Both the position numbers and the translations under genes were made by a program. The notes beneath the pieces are model-generated. The model had not been told where the DNA came from. It was given only the letters and a program-made list of their open reading frames with translations, and ran no database searches. 64,000 nucleotides of DNA from Alligator mississippiensis (Eukaryota; Chordata; Crocodylia; Alligatoridae), in the NCBI RefSeq assembly GCF_030867095.1, contig NC_081831.1, positions 21,738,001 to 21,802,000 of the forward strand, given 5' to 3'. Positions 25,796 through 38,300 of the stretch are shown piece by piece (the stretch's first letter is position 1; each line of letters starts with the position of its first letter).

Positions 25796-26019
25796 CCAAA
25801 GAGTTTGCTGTGTTTCCAAACAAACCTCCCATCACCCAGACATCTATAGTACTTTCCCCTGAAGGAGCATTAAAAGCCCCAGAATCAACAACTTCCCAAA
25901 TCCCAAGACTGCTCCTTCACAAGAATAAGGGCTGAAAGCTCATGCCTAGAGCTGCTAATGAAGCAAAGCTGCTACCCAAAGATAGAGCACACAAGAGCCA
26001 AAGGGCTGAAATTTACATC

Positions 26020-26025
26020 TTTAAT
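26020..26025 (-). terminator. Candidate PGLS poly(A) signal ATTAAA
   Basis: The plus strand reads TTTAAT, which is ATTAAA on the coding strand, about 336 bp past the PGLS stop at 26361. It is the clearest signal seen in the expected place. No transcript evidence is available. Confidence 0.4.
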
Positions 26026-26360
26026 ATTGTGTATTCACTTTACACCACATGAACCGTTCACAAGACAGACTGCACCACACTATCCTCCTCCGCGATCCCA
26101 AGCGTTTCCAGTTGCAGCTAGAGATCAAACACAAGCACCCTATATCTTCCCTCCCCAACCAAAGAGATTATACAGTGCTCCACAAAGTACCACTTGCTTA
26201 AAAAGAGAAACAAAAAAGACAACATTAGTTTAGTGCCACTCCCAAGTACTACGACCAGATGTGGAGTCCTTGACTTGGAATGTTACAGAGCCAGCTCTTT
26301 GCAGGTCTTGCAGTCAGTGCTACTGGATCCCGATCCTGAAACCCAGCTGAACATTTGGTT

Positions 26361-29300
26361 CTACAAGATAGAGTGCTTCTCGAAGGGAACAGTCAGCTCC
26401 TTGGCTGCAGACTCATCCAGAAACCAGTGCAGCTTCCCAGTATGAGGCTGGACAAGAGCAGCAGGGAGAGGGTTCGCCTCATCACCTTCCAAAATTCGCT
26501 GTCCAAAGAAACAAAATATTATCTTAATCAGTTCTGTTAATGCAGGGGAAACCACACAATGAGACGACCAATGAGATTTTCATAAAAACCAAGCACACAT
26601 TGTAGGGCTGGCTAAAAAAATTCAAGCCTTTTAATCCTCCAATAGAAGATGTCTTTTTGACTAACTTGAAGATTTTGTAAAGATTTGGGGCTTTTCATTT
26701 TAAAAAAGAACCACAACTTTTCATTTTGAAAGCTTACCTTTAAGATGGCAGCTTTACCGTCCCCTGTAGCAACAAAAACCACAGTCCGCGCAGCATTCAG
26801 AACAGGCAGAGTTAGCGTTATCCGCTCTGGCGGTGGCTTTGGAGAATCACTAATAGGGGCAACTATCTTGTCTTTCTCCTGCCAGGAAAAACAAAATCGA
26901 AATGTGAAAATCTGTCAGAATGGTACAGAGGGAGGGGTCAAGCTAAAAGGCAGCCTGTATGAGACTAAAGATCAGTACCAGGCCTCAGCTCCACATCGCC
27001 ACAAATCAGTACTAAAAACCTTCAGCCAGATGTGAGCTAGACTCCATACAGACAGATCCCTGTGGCTTCAGTGAGGCTCAACAGGGGCACCAGGCACCAG
27101 CAAGAATCACAATGCAGGAGCAGACTTAAGGGGACAATGCCTGTAAGAAGAGTCAGATTCCTGCAGCTTTCCTTCCCTTCCCTCCTTCCTTTCAAAATAT
27201 CATCTTTGCAGCTGTTCATCCCACCGCAAAGCTCTTCAGCAGCTTGGAACAACCACATGCATGTACGCATATATCTATCAACCATAAAGTTTAAACTATA
27301 GCAGACAAATCATGTCTCATCAGACTCATTAGTAAAATGCATCATTGATATCTACTATACAGTATACCCTCTCTAGCTCTAAAAATCTCACCTGGAGAAG
27401 TGGATGGTCTGGGAACAGAGAGCAGGTATGACCATCTGGCCCTACTCCCAAAATCAGCAAATCAAAGACAGGCATATTCTCACCTTGAAAGGCCTGCAGA
27501 AAGGAACACAAACCCAGAAAAATTAAATCGAACAAAGAGTAAACCAGGGCACTGAACAGAAAAAAAGCCTAAATCACACCTGAGTCTGGGCTATTCAACT
27601 GGTTCAGTATATCTTGAAAAGCTGATTCTTAGGATCCCAAGCTAACTTTATCAGTTTCTTTTGGCAGCTCAATAATTTGGTCCATTTAAGAGCAGTTCTG
27701 TTAAACCCAATTGTTTTAAAGCACAAAGCTCTCTACAGAGTCTTCTGGGGAAATTATTAACAAAGACATATGGGAGAAAAAGAGGCTATTGTAGAAAAAC
27801 CAAATTTAGGAGAAAACGACTGAATTTAAGGTCAAAGTTAAGATTTTATTTTAAATGCATTTATTTTTTTACTGAATTACATTATTAAGCATCTTATTTT
27901 TTAAAATACTTTAGCATAACATGCTTCCATCTGTGGGGAGACGCATTTTATGACAATATTTCTAATTCAGATACTGAAGCTTCAAACTAGAACCTAAACC
28001 TCAAGTAAATTTAATTCAATTTTTCTAACTGACTAAAAAGCCACAAGAGTGCAAACGGTATTTGCAGCCAAAAATAAATTAAACTCAAAAGTTTTTAACA
28101 TCTGGCATCATTAGTGGCAACACAGCTATGCAAATACGGGTTCTAATTTATGACTTTTAAGAACATAGTGACTGATTAACTCGGATTTGACAGAGTGACA
28201 CACAAAACAATATTACTGCACCTCTTTTAACTTTGCAGCATAATCTGAAGCAGCCTCATCAACAGGTAACGAAGAGTTAATGGTAATCACTTGGTTTTCT
28301 GGGATGGAAATCTTAGAGAGGAGATGAGTCTGAAACAACAATCCAGTCCCACAAAATTACAACCAGGAACAAAGCCACACTGTTTTATGCAAGAGCCTTT
28401 TTCCTTCCCACCAATCAAGAAAATTACCACATTTCTTTCCAAGCTCTTGTGCAGGGGACAACATCTGCAAGAGCCAGAGACTGTAACTGCTATTAACTCA
28501 GTGTTACTGGATTCAGGAGCTTTGTGATATGTGGCATTGCAAACCTACTTGGATTTGACACGGCAGACACTGCACATTGGAGCTCTCCCCCAGCCATGTC
28601 CCTGCTCCCCTGTGTGGCCAGAGGCCAGGCATTTTCTCCCTGCCTCAGTTTCTCTTTCTGTCAGGCTGGGAGCACCCTGCTGGCTCACGCTGTTGCTGGC
28701 AGATGCTGACTGCTTGGAGAAGTAATCCAGCTGCACATGCTGCAGGGACTGCTGCTCGGGGCAAGGCTGTGATCATCAGTAACAAAGAAGGCAGGGCAGA
28801 GCCGTGCCTACAGACCAGCTGAATTTGACACGGGTGGGCCCAGTACAGACATTACATTTTTATTGGTATAAGTGATCAGAAACCAGTCTGCCTGTACCTG
28901 TAACAGAACAGACTTCTGGCGCACACAGACTGGTATAAATAGGCAAAACTAGGCTAAGGTTTGCTCCCTCCACCAAAGGGGGGACGTGTGCCCTGTTTGA
29001 GTCGATGTGAACTACGCTGCGCACAGAAGACGGTGTGGCTGGCTGACATCGATCCCGCCTTGGGCTCTTTGAACATCTGAGCCCACCCTAGAGAGCTCGA
29101 GCTTTGCGAACGCAGGATGCCTCCGCTGGGCACCCACGAAGTCCTGCTCAGGAAGCACCCGACAAAGGGGCCACGGGTCACCAAACCCCCGCTCTCTGCT
29201 CACAGATCTCGCTCCCTGAGATCGGGGGGCAGATGTTTAAGAAACCGATTTCACCTCCGTCAGTTCAGTCCGATACAACACCCACCCAGGTGGATCTGAA

Positions 29301-29760
29301 AGCCGTTTGGGCCATTCTGAAAGCAGTTTGCGTGCAGGGAACTTCTGCAGGGTTACAGATTTGAACCGGTTTCCGATCACTTATACCGGGTTACTTGTAA
29401 CTTCTGTCCCCCCGTCCCCGGGAGCCCGTTCCCCTGCAGGGGCCCGGGGTCCCCGCCCGCCCGCCCGCCCCGCCGCGCCGGCACCTTATAGGCCCCGAAG
29501 GTGCTGTCCGGGTGCTCGGGCGGCACGAGGCGCTCGTCGCAGAAGGCCAGGACCCAGCGCGCCGGGGCGGCGGGGCCGGCGGGCGGGGCGGCGGAGGGCA
29601 GCTCCTGCGCCAGGATCCGCACCAGGCTCCCGCCCGACAGCCCCAGCGAGAAGCGGCCGCCGGCCTCGGCCGCGCGCTGCGCCACCAGCTGCGCCAGGGA
29701 GGAGCCCAGCTCCTGCGGGGACGGGAAGACCGAGATGTGGCGGGGCGCGGAGCCGGGCAT
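26361..29760 (-). CDS. PGLS: 6-phosphogluconolactonase
   Basis: This cytosolic enzyme hydrolyses 6-phosphogluconolactone to 6-phosphogluconate, the second step of the oxidative pentose phosphate pathway. Five exons: 29760-29485, 28329-28222, 27493-27392, 26878-26738 and 26498-26361, all in phase, total 765 nt and 254 aa (human 258). The protein begins [19 protein letters not shown]. It shows the family landmarks LGLSGGSLV, the substrate-loop [27 protein letters not shown] and a C-terminal [20 protein letters not shown]. Exon 1 lies in a CpG island. The ATG at 29760 has a good GC-rich Kozak context. A MITE fills part of intron 1 close to the exon 1 donor. Confidence 0.97.
28841..29410. mobile_element. 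Inverted-repeat DNA element (MITE) in PGLS intron 1
   Basis: The left end (AGTACAGACATTACA, then TTGGTATAAGTGATCAGAAA) matches the reverse complement of the right end (GGGACAGAAGTTACAAG, then CGGTATAAGTGATCGGAAA). It is about 570 bp with no coding capacity. A related end occurs at 51222-52022. The target duplication is unclear and the superfamily was not assigned. Confidence 0.65.
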
Positions 29761-30110
29761 GGCGGCGGCGGCGGCGGCGCACGGGAGGGAGGGAGGGAGG
29801 ACGGCGGCAGGGAGGGGCCGGGGCCGGAACGCGGGGCGGGGGGCGCGGGGGACGCGGCGCACCCGAGCAAGCGGAAATCGGGGAAAGCTTCTGCGGTCGC
29901 AACCGGAAGCCGGAGGGAGGAAAAAAGTGCCCTCAGCCGGGCTTCCTGCGAGAGAGCGGGGCGCGGGGAGAAAAAGGGAAGCGGAAGTGGCGCACCGGAA
30001 GCGAGGAAGCGTCTGCGTTGCCAAGCAACCGACCCCAACAGCCCTTGACGCTCCCGCCACAGCCCCGCCCCTGCTCCCGCAGCGAGGGGCGGTCCTGGGG
30101 ACCAGCCGGC
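29420..30110. promoter_or_regulatory. CpG island at PGLS exon 1
   Basis: Very high GC and CpG density covers PGLS exon 1 and about 350 bp upstream. GC-box-like stretches (for example GGGGCGGGG) are visible and there is no clear TATA box. Boundaries are by eye. Confidence 0.75.
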
Positions 30111-32325
30111 AGGGCAGGGGAGGGCGGTGGCTGCGGCTTTCAGGCCAGTTTCCGAGACCACAGTGATCCAGTCTGACAACGAGCAAGTTTAAAAAGTTTA
30201 ATTAGTGCGGACGGGCTGTTTAGATCACAAGACACTTTAGTAGGTGAACTCGATCCGGTCTGTGCCCCTGAGATCTGGCGGGAGCTCCAGGCCTAGGCCG
30301 CAGGCCCCCTCCCTTTGCTTTACATAGGGGCACAGTTCCAGTTAACACAACTAGGTCCGTTATCAGCATTAATAACCGTGGAGAGCGTCTTTTCCAAAAA
30401 AAGGCACAATTTCGGTAAAAATCATTTAAGCCACTGCCAAGAGGTCCAGTTTCCAGTGTGGACAAATATTAAAACATGGCTCAAACTGTTTGCAAAACTC
30501 TTCTTAAAAATAGTACACATGAAATACTGTCAGAAAAACAATGATTCTTCAGGCAAAGTCCTGCTGTTACTTACTCCTTATGTGAGCACAACACCATTAC
30601 TAGAGTAATCGAGTGCAACAGAACGAAAACACGGGTTACATAAGTGTTAGATCATTTAAAGTCCTTAAGGCACTACACAGATGAATGGACAAATGGTAGC
30701 TGCTGAACAGGACAGTAGTCACCCTGGTACTTTCAAACAGAGGACTGATTGAACAAGGAAATTAGCCATTGTTTGTAGTACAGGTGGGGAGCTGGTCTCC
30801 GCCCACACCTGCAAATGCCAACTCCTTCAGTTTTTAGGAGATTTAGTTCTAGTTTTGGCAAGAGCACCAGCAACACAAGTTAGAAAACCCTGATAATGGA
30901 TTTACTATATTCAAAGAATGACAATAGAATCCTGACAGGGCTGGAATAGAGGAAAGTGGGAACTAAAATAATGGTCTGATTTGTCTTCTTGTGGAAGGCA
31001 GGGTAGATTTGCACTTTAAAGATTACCCAAAGTTGGTAAATACCTATGGATATGAAAGCTTCTGCTACATATAATCTATGAGTTGAAGCTCACTTCATCT
31101 TTGCTGCTTGCAGATATCAAAAATACAACCCCCCCCCCCCCCGTTTTACTAGAAGCTGCAGCGCATTACTTCAACCTCGTTCTACAGCATTTAGATTGGG
31201 TGCTTCAGCAGAGCTTTTTGGTGCTTTTGAAGCCGAGTCAATCAGCTATTAGATAAAAGTGCCCAATCTATACAGACATCAGGCAAGCTGGGTCCAACCA
31301 AGGCACTGCCTCTTGTAGGCATACAGAGCTTGGCAGGGGAGCACTCCAAGTTCCAAGTGCCATTTGTTTGCTGGCTGGGGGAGGAAGGGGGGGGGGGGGT
31401 GTTAAGCATCTGCAAGCAGCCCTTGTGGCCAGAACTGGTGTTCAGCAGTTGCCACACATTTCCCATAGATGGCAGCATAGGTTAAAGTTTGAAACTAGCA
31501 AAGCAAACAAAAATCAGTTAAAAGGATATACAGCAGCATGACATATAAGGTAACATTAACAAGACTTCACATGATCTCCCATTTCCCCCTCACTTCCCTG
31601 CCTGGTCCACAGATTGCTGCACATGGCCTTCTGTAGAGCAATAATGTGATCATTCTCCCCCTAGCTTTGACATTTAGCCATTTTCCACCCCATATTTTTT
31701 TTTTTTTTGATTTAGTGAAGAAATCAGCTTACACTGCCAACCAAAGTTTGTGAAGATTCACGGATACTGCACTCTAGCAAACACTAATCTGATCAATTTC
31801 AAGCATAGGTAAATGATATACTTTAGTACAGTAAACTTTAGATGTGTTGTTAGAACAATGATGTGTTAGCTGGGACAATTAAGGATTCTACCTTATGTAA
31901 ACATGATACCAAGGAAAGCCCTCTAAATAGCAAAGCAAAGTTAAGAGACTTGCTGGGAGGAAACCTACTTAGGACACATTCATCTCTGTTCAGTGATATC
32001 TTTCACACATCACAATAAATTAGACCAAAAATTTGTCCCATGTTGCAGTCACTCAGGTTTGTAGTGGTTACAAGAAGAAAAGAAAAATCTCTCTAGGTGC
32101 TGAACTGCAGAAAAATAAGATGTCTGTGCTCAGAATGGGAGTAGGTCATAGGTGAATGTGCTTTATGCAAGGGCAACATCCCACAAGGCAGTGAAATTGC
32201 CTCCTGCAGCCAATGCATTGTGCAAGAGTTTTGCACCACTTATCTAGTAGTCCATCACTTCCACAGGTGAGGCCCCCTTCTTATACTAGTCAGTAGTGTT
32301 TTGTTTTTTGTTAAGGCAAATCCCA
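30111..32325 (-). other. Probable 3' UTR of SLC27A1 and gap to PGLS
   Basis: No coding exon is seen. The stretch lies downstream of the SLC27A1 stop (32326). A minus-strand ATTAAA (plus TTTAAT, 30197-30202) is a plausible poly(A) signal, which would make the 3' UTR about 2.1 kb and leave only a few hundred bases to PGLS exon 1. It holds a poly-C run (about 31125-31142) and a poly-G run (about 31387-31399). Confidence 0.4.
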
Positions 32326-35300
32326 TCACAGAGTGACCTTTCCACCAAGGATCCTCTCATAGAAACATTCATCCAGCAGAACATATTTTCCCAGCTTTAG
32401 ATCCAGAAAGTACAACCGATCTGATGTTTGGTGGGGGTCAAATCCTTCCCTCTGTAAACGAGTTTTCTGGATCTTAAATGTGCCTTAAAAAAAGAGAGAG
32501 AGAGAGAAAAAAAAACATTAAAGCAATAAGCTTGTAGGGCTCCTATAGTGTGTGGAAACAGTAGAATTAAGAACAGAAACATGAACTAACATAATATTTC
32601 TTCAGGGAAGTATTATGAGACTAGCTATTGGCTGGCTGGCTGGACTAAGAGCCTATTAGTCACAGTGTCAGCAAGTGTAAAACACAAGTGTGCAAGACCT
32701 CTAACATAACAGGGGTAAGTAGTTAGGCAAGAAAATAGCATATGCATGTAAAACCACAAAAGTCTGCACGTGCAAGTGATTTCCTTTCGCAGGTAATGAG
32801 AACGCTTTAGATTACTTAACAGCCAACCACACACACACTTACTTTACTGTTGGGCAAAAGGCTCCCACTGACCCAGCACACAGCCTGCCTACATATCAGC
32901 ACTTGACTCCGAGCATGTATCCCAAAGGAATAAAGTAATTTTCTTCTGCAGAGGTCTCTTCAGTTAGCGGCCCTGGACTGGCTGTTCTCCAGTAATAAAA
33001 CTAAACTACCGTCATTAATCCGCTCAGAGTGTGCACGCCTGGAGTGAAAGATACATTTGGCCTCATTTCACAATCCATGAAAAAGAAACACTGGGGACCG
33101 CAGCCAATTAATTCTAAAACCAAGTTACTAAGTACAGGTTTCTGATCTCTGTGTAGAACCAAAGCAAGTGGCAACTCTGATACTTCTGACTTCAGAGTTC
33201 ATTCTGGGGCTAAAAGTTTCCAACAGTCACAAAAGAACAAACTTAAAAAAAAATAAATCACAAATACCTGTGGTGTCAACCTGGGGCAGGAGTCGGAGAA
33301 AGATGGGTCGTGCATAGGGAGGCAGCACCTTCTGCAACTCCTGATACAAAGCATTAGGATTCAGTTTAGATTTAGGATCAGCTATAGCTGCCATTCCAGC
33401 TTTCCCTTCAACCCCTGAAACAAACAATAGACCTCAGATGGATTTACAAGGCATAAAAAGGACACGTGGCTGGGTGGGCTTCAAACATTACACAGATGTA
33501 AGCACAGACATCCACCCAAAGCCCACCTCTTCACTCTGTCCAGCCACAAAAAAGGGCAGTTCTTTGTAATCCTGACAAGCCCTAATAGGAATCGCTTCCT
33601 ACCTTCCTTAAAGATACCTTATCTTGTCTTTGTTCCAGAGAGTCTACCCAACTCCTGCCTTATCAAACCTCCTCCCCTTCTCGCACCAAATCTAGGATGA
33701 AACCAAGGGGACAGAACAGCCATTTAATGGGAACTTTTCTAACCACAGATTTTCTTGGAACAGTTCTCTCTTTCACAAAGGGACTTTTCCTCTCACTTGC
33801 TGTAGCTTTTTCCAGGTCCTTCTTACACAGAGCACTTAAGGGCTATTTATTTACTCTTTATAAAGGCTCATTTTGTTCTGTACCAGTTTCCCATGCCAGA
33901 AACCTAGGCTTCACAAAAGAGAATTATTGGGAGGGAAGCCAGACAAGTCCCTCAGTGCTGAGTAGCAGCTAACCCTTTGTTAACAGAGTAAGCACCCAAC
34001 CTCAATCTGGCCATCACTCTTTCAGGACCCACAAATATTTCTGTTTTCATGGAACTCTGACTATTATTTTAATCCAGGGTTTCTGCAGAGCTCAGGCTAC
34101 AAACAGGCCAACACAGGAGTATCCCCCTTAGGCAAGCCCTTTCTTTAAGGTGTAAGATATCACAAGCCACAGTTAGAAGTATGTAAATGAACAACCCATA
34201 ATGAAGGATTATCTGAAGACCAGAGATTGCTAGATACCCAGAGAGACTGCTTTTCAGAGTCCTTTGCTGCCCACCCACATTGGGCCCTACTTCACCAAAT
34301 GACAACCAATTTCAATTTATCCTGGAGAAAATGAGAGAAATTTAATGGCCACATCCCCCTCCCCCACAACCATGGGAGCTCTGGGTCTCCAGTTACCTGG
34401 TACCTCCACTCCATACACTGCAACATCTGTCTGGTTGAGGATGTGACTCAGGATTCCTTCTACTTCTGTGGTGGAGACATTTTCACCTCGCCATCGGAAT
34501 GTGTCCCCACTCCGATCTTTGAAGTACATGTACCCAAGTTCATCCATCACTAACACATCTCCTGTGGTGGAATAGACAGGAAATGGCATCAACCCAGTGG
34601 CTCTACAGCCTGCCTCACTGCCCTTGGATAGGCCAGCTAGATAAAGCACTTTGCAGTTAATGAGAAAACTATTCACAGCTCCCAAGCTGGGTGGCTAGAG
34701 TGGCAATCATTTCTCTAGTTTCCACAGTACCTGCACATGGAGCAAGAGGGAGAGAGGAAAGCCAATACAATGAGGGGTGCCAGCAAGAATCTGTCCCTAC
34801 TGGATTTCTTCTTCTAGTTTGGACATTCCCTATTGAATCCAGCAGAGATGTAACTAGCATTTTCAGGGCATTATGCAGTGATGCTGCAGCACAGCAGGGG
34901 ATGCCAAACTGCTGCTTCCACCATTTGGGTTACTCCACCCTGGCTGCTGCGGTCAGACCAGCAGCTTTCCCAGATGCCACCATTCTGGCACCCTCCCCAC
35001 CCCAATGCTGGTGCCCCACTTGCCTTGCCATAGTCACACTACCACAGGGGTATCAAACATACAGCCCATAGGCCAGGCCTGGCCTGTGAAGCCACTCTTA
35101 TCCAGTTTGCTTGGCTACTGCAGGAGACTGGAAGTGGGTGAGCATGGCCTGCCACATAATCAGGGTCCTTTGGCTCCTCTGGCCATGGCCCCCAGGCCCC
35201 CTCCCCTGGACCCACTGCTGCCAATGGACCCCTGCTAGCATACCCCTCTTGCCACTGGTGTACCCTTCACTGCTGCCATTGCGGTGGCCACCCCCCATGC

Positions 35301-38300
35301 CCTGGCCTGTATCCAGCCCACAAATAACCCCACAGTACAAGTCCAGGGACTCGGGTGAGTTTGACACCCCTATGCTACTAAAATCAGAGATACTAGGCTG
35401 ATGGCAACAGGAAAGAAGCTATTGGACTACACAGACTCTACTTAAATTGCTCGCTATTACCCATTAAAACACTGGGAACTCTTACATCTATGACTGAGAA
35501 CATGTCTGCATCTCATGACAGTGAAGCCTGCACTCATTCTGACAGTACCTGAAAGGTATGCTCGGTCTCCTTTTTGGAACACATTGAATGCTATCTTCTT
35601 ATTGGTGGCACTCTCACTGACATAGCCATCAAACCGTCGTAAGGGGTCCTGCTGGTTTATTCGACCCACAAGGAGGCCTGGCTCTCCTAGAGAAAATAGG
35701 ACATGACTCCATGAGGTGACAAATGCAATCAAGGGTGCCCAGACTAATGATGGTTTTTGCCACTTGTACTCAATTCATGCAGACTGTCTTACCAGCCAGT
35801 CACTAACTGAGCTGGGTTTTTGAAGCAGGGACCTGGAAGGGAAAGGCTTTTTATTCTATTACCAGTCCCTGGAGCTAGCAGTTGCTTATCTGATAGCCTT
35901 CTAGAACAGTTAAGGCTTTGTAAACAGTAACATTTACCTGGGCGGCAGGGAATGCAGAGCCCACTGGAGTCACGGATAAGCTCCATAGTGTCCTCATTTA
36001 CCTTTACCAAACGAATGGGATAAACATTGGGCAAAATCCGGCTGTTGAAGCCACAAGCACCAACCTTACAAAAACAAAGTAAAAACAAATGAAGAACATT
36101 GAAGGGCTTGGCCTCTCAGCTGCCCCTTCCATTGCATCTGGCTGCCTTCTTTCTAACAAAGACATAGATGTTTTCTGAACCTCTTCTCAGCTAAACAGGT
36201 AGGCAAGTGCACCCCAGATGGCAACTGTCCTGTAGAGGCAATGTTCACATAAAGTTGCAGATTTGGTTCATTGTAGGGTACTATCAGGGCTATGAGAGAA
36301 GCAGGGCAGATCGTCTGCATAAGCAGACAGAACACATCTGTCTTCACTGTAGCCATGCATAGCCTACCTTTCCATCCAGGTTAGCAATGCTGCAGTTACA
36401 CTCTGTGGCTCCATAGAACTCCCCAATCTGCTTAATTCGGAAACGCTTTGTGAAGTCTTCCCATATGGTGGGTCTCAAGCCATTTCCCACGGCCAGCCGC
36501 ACCTGATGCTGTGTTTCTGCCTCCCGTGCTGGCTGATTCAGAAGATACCTGCAGATCTCCCCAATATACTGAATAATCTGAAGCAGTAAACATAAGTACA
36601 GATCAGACTTCAAGAGGCTTTTATTAGGTGTGCTGGGAAAACCCGATACATCAATGTATATGGCTGCATATTCACGGGATGAGCTATCATAGCATCTGCT
36701 GTGTGGTTTATATTGCAGTCTTCTTGGGCCTTTGTACATGCCACAAAATTGGCCTTAAAAGTGGCTTAAATACCCTTTTGCACTACTTTAATGGTGCAGC
36801 TGTTTACACTGTCAGCAGCATATTGTGCATTAAATGACTTTGAGACATAGCAAAATAGAACACCTGAAGTGTTTTAGTTTGCTACCTTACAGCTGTGGAG
36901 GGAAGCACCAGGCCTGGTGCAGCTCAGGGGCTGTGCAGGTGGCCCGGCAGCAACCCGTGCAGGCAGGCTTCACTGAAAGGGGAAAAAAAAAAAGCAGCAA
37001 GCCTGATTTTTTTTTTTTTTTTGCCTGCCTGAGCTGCACAGAGGCCCAGTGCTTCTCTCCATGGCTGCAACTGGAGCAGCCAGCAAATTAGAGCAAGTGC
37101 CCATAGATTTGTTATAGGTCACAGCAGAAGACAATATGCAAGCGCATACAGAAAGGGGAGGAAGTGGACTACTGAGTTGTGTTAAGGAAGACAGGAAGGC
37201 CCCCAAAGAATACTCTTGCAGCTGCAGGACTGTTAAGTGGAGGGAAATAAAAAGGTTTGGTTAGTCAGAGGGGAAAACAATGTTAAATTCAGATAATAAA
37301 TCACAGTATGCCGATGTCCAGGGATCCTGAAAGTGACTGTTTCCCTGTAGCTGCTGCAGAGTCATCCCTGGCTGCATCACAAGAGGTCAGTTCTCCCCCT
37401 CTCCCCAGTCTGGGTAGGCCCTCCCCCTGCTCCACTGCTGCTTCTCTTGTCTGGAGAAGTCTCTGCTGCTCCCTGTACTGCTGAGGCCCTGATCTGATGT
37501 TCCCTGCAGTGTGTTACACTGCAAGAGAGAGAGGCTTATGCCTGCCTAAGAATGGGTTGCATCTACAATGCAAGGACCTCAAAGAGCCAGGGCAAATGAG
37601 AATGCTGGTTTTTTTGGATCAGAGTGCAGCTAAGCAGTTCAGAATAATACACTGGAGCTGGGGGAAGTATACAGAATTTTCAATACCAGCCTCCAAGCCA
37701 TGAGTCAATCAATACCCCTGGGGGTTGGGGAAGAATTTTGATCAGTCCAGTTCTCCTCATGTTGTGCTGGTCACAATCCTCCTCCTACCACAGCTCTGTC
37801 CATTTCCAGAAGATGGAAGCAGCTGTGTGTTCAGAGCCAGAATTTATCTACTGTGCATCACCCAAAGCAGATATATTTGAAAGAAAAGAACTGAAACAGT
37901 CAAGACAAATCCCTCCTTCCATGAATCAGCTGCCCACTCAGGGCAAAGGCCAAGAACTCTCTGAAGTCACTAGATGAGACTAACAGTTAAAACACAGTCT
38001 AAAACTTCTTCCCTTAACTGTGCTTTTGGAAAGTCACAGGAGGTAGAACCACAAGGTACTCTCACGTTTTATGTTTACACTGAGGTTATAAATTCTTAGA
38101 AACTAGAGAAATGAGATGCTGTTATTTCAACAGGATTAAGTTAAACTCATTGTATGCACTGGAATCATGAATGACAGAGGCAGGAATGATCACTTCTCTG
38201 CCTTTATGCCCCACATTTCCTGATGCTCACTTTATTCATTTACATATGGACTGACTGAACAAATTAAACTTGCTGTTTGCTATTGGGATAGTGAACATGG

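Larger units (their letters stand above)
23003..26360. other. Intergenic, NIBAN3 upstream to PGLS 3' flank
   Basis: No gene is firmly supported. The NIBAN3 transcription start should lie just above 23002. A minus-strand ATTAAA (plus TTTAAT, 26020-26025) is a candidate PGLS poly(A) signal about 340 bp past its stop. A plus-strand frame at 23992-24366 and a MIR-like segment near 25655-25795 are listed separately. Confidence 0.5.

Noticed and set aside
29307-30176. Several long frames over the PGLS CpG island
   Set aside because: They are shadow frames of high GC content on both strands around PGLS exon 1. Only the PGLS frame matches a family.
31124-31400. Poly-C and poly-G runs as regulatory or G4 sites
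   Set aside because: They are simple homopolymers in a probable 3' UTR. They may also be inexact in length, so no function is claimed.
36900-37100. GC-rich block with flanking A and T runs in SLC27A1 as a possible element
   Set aside because: I could not find convincing terminal repeats or a target duplication.
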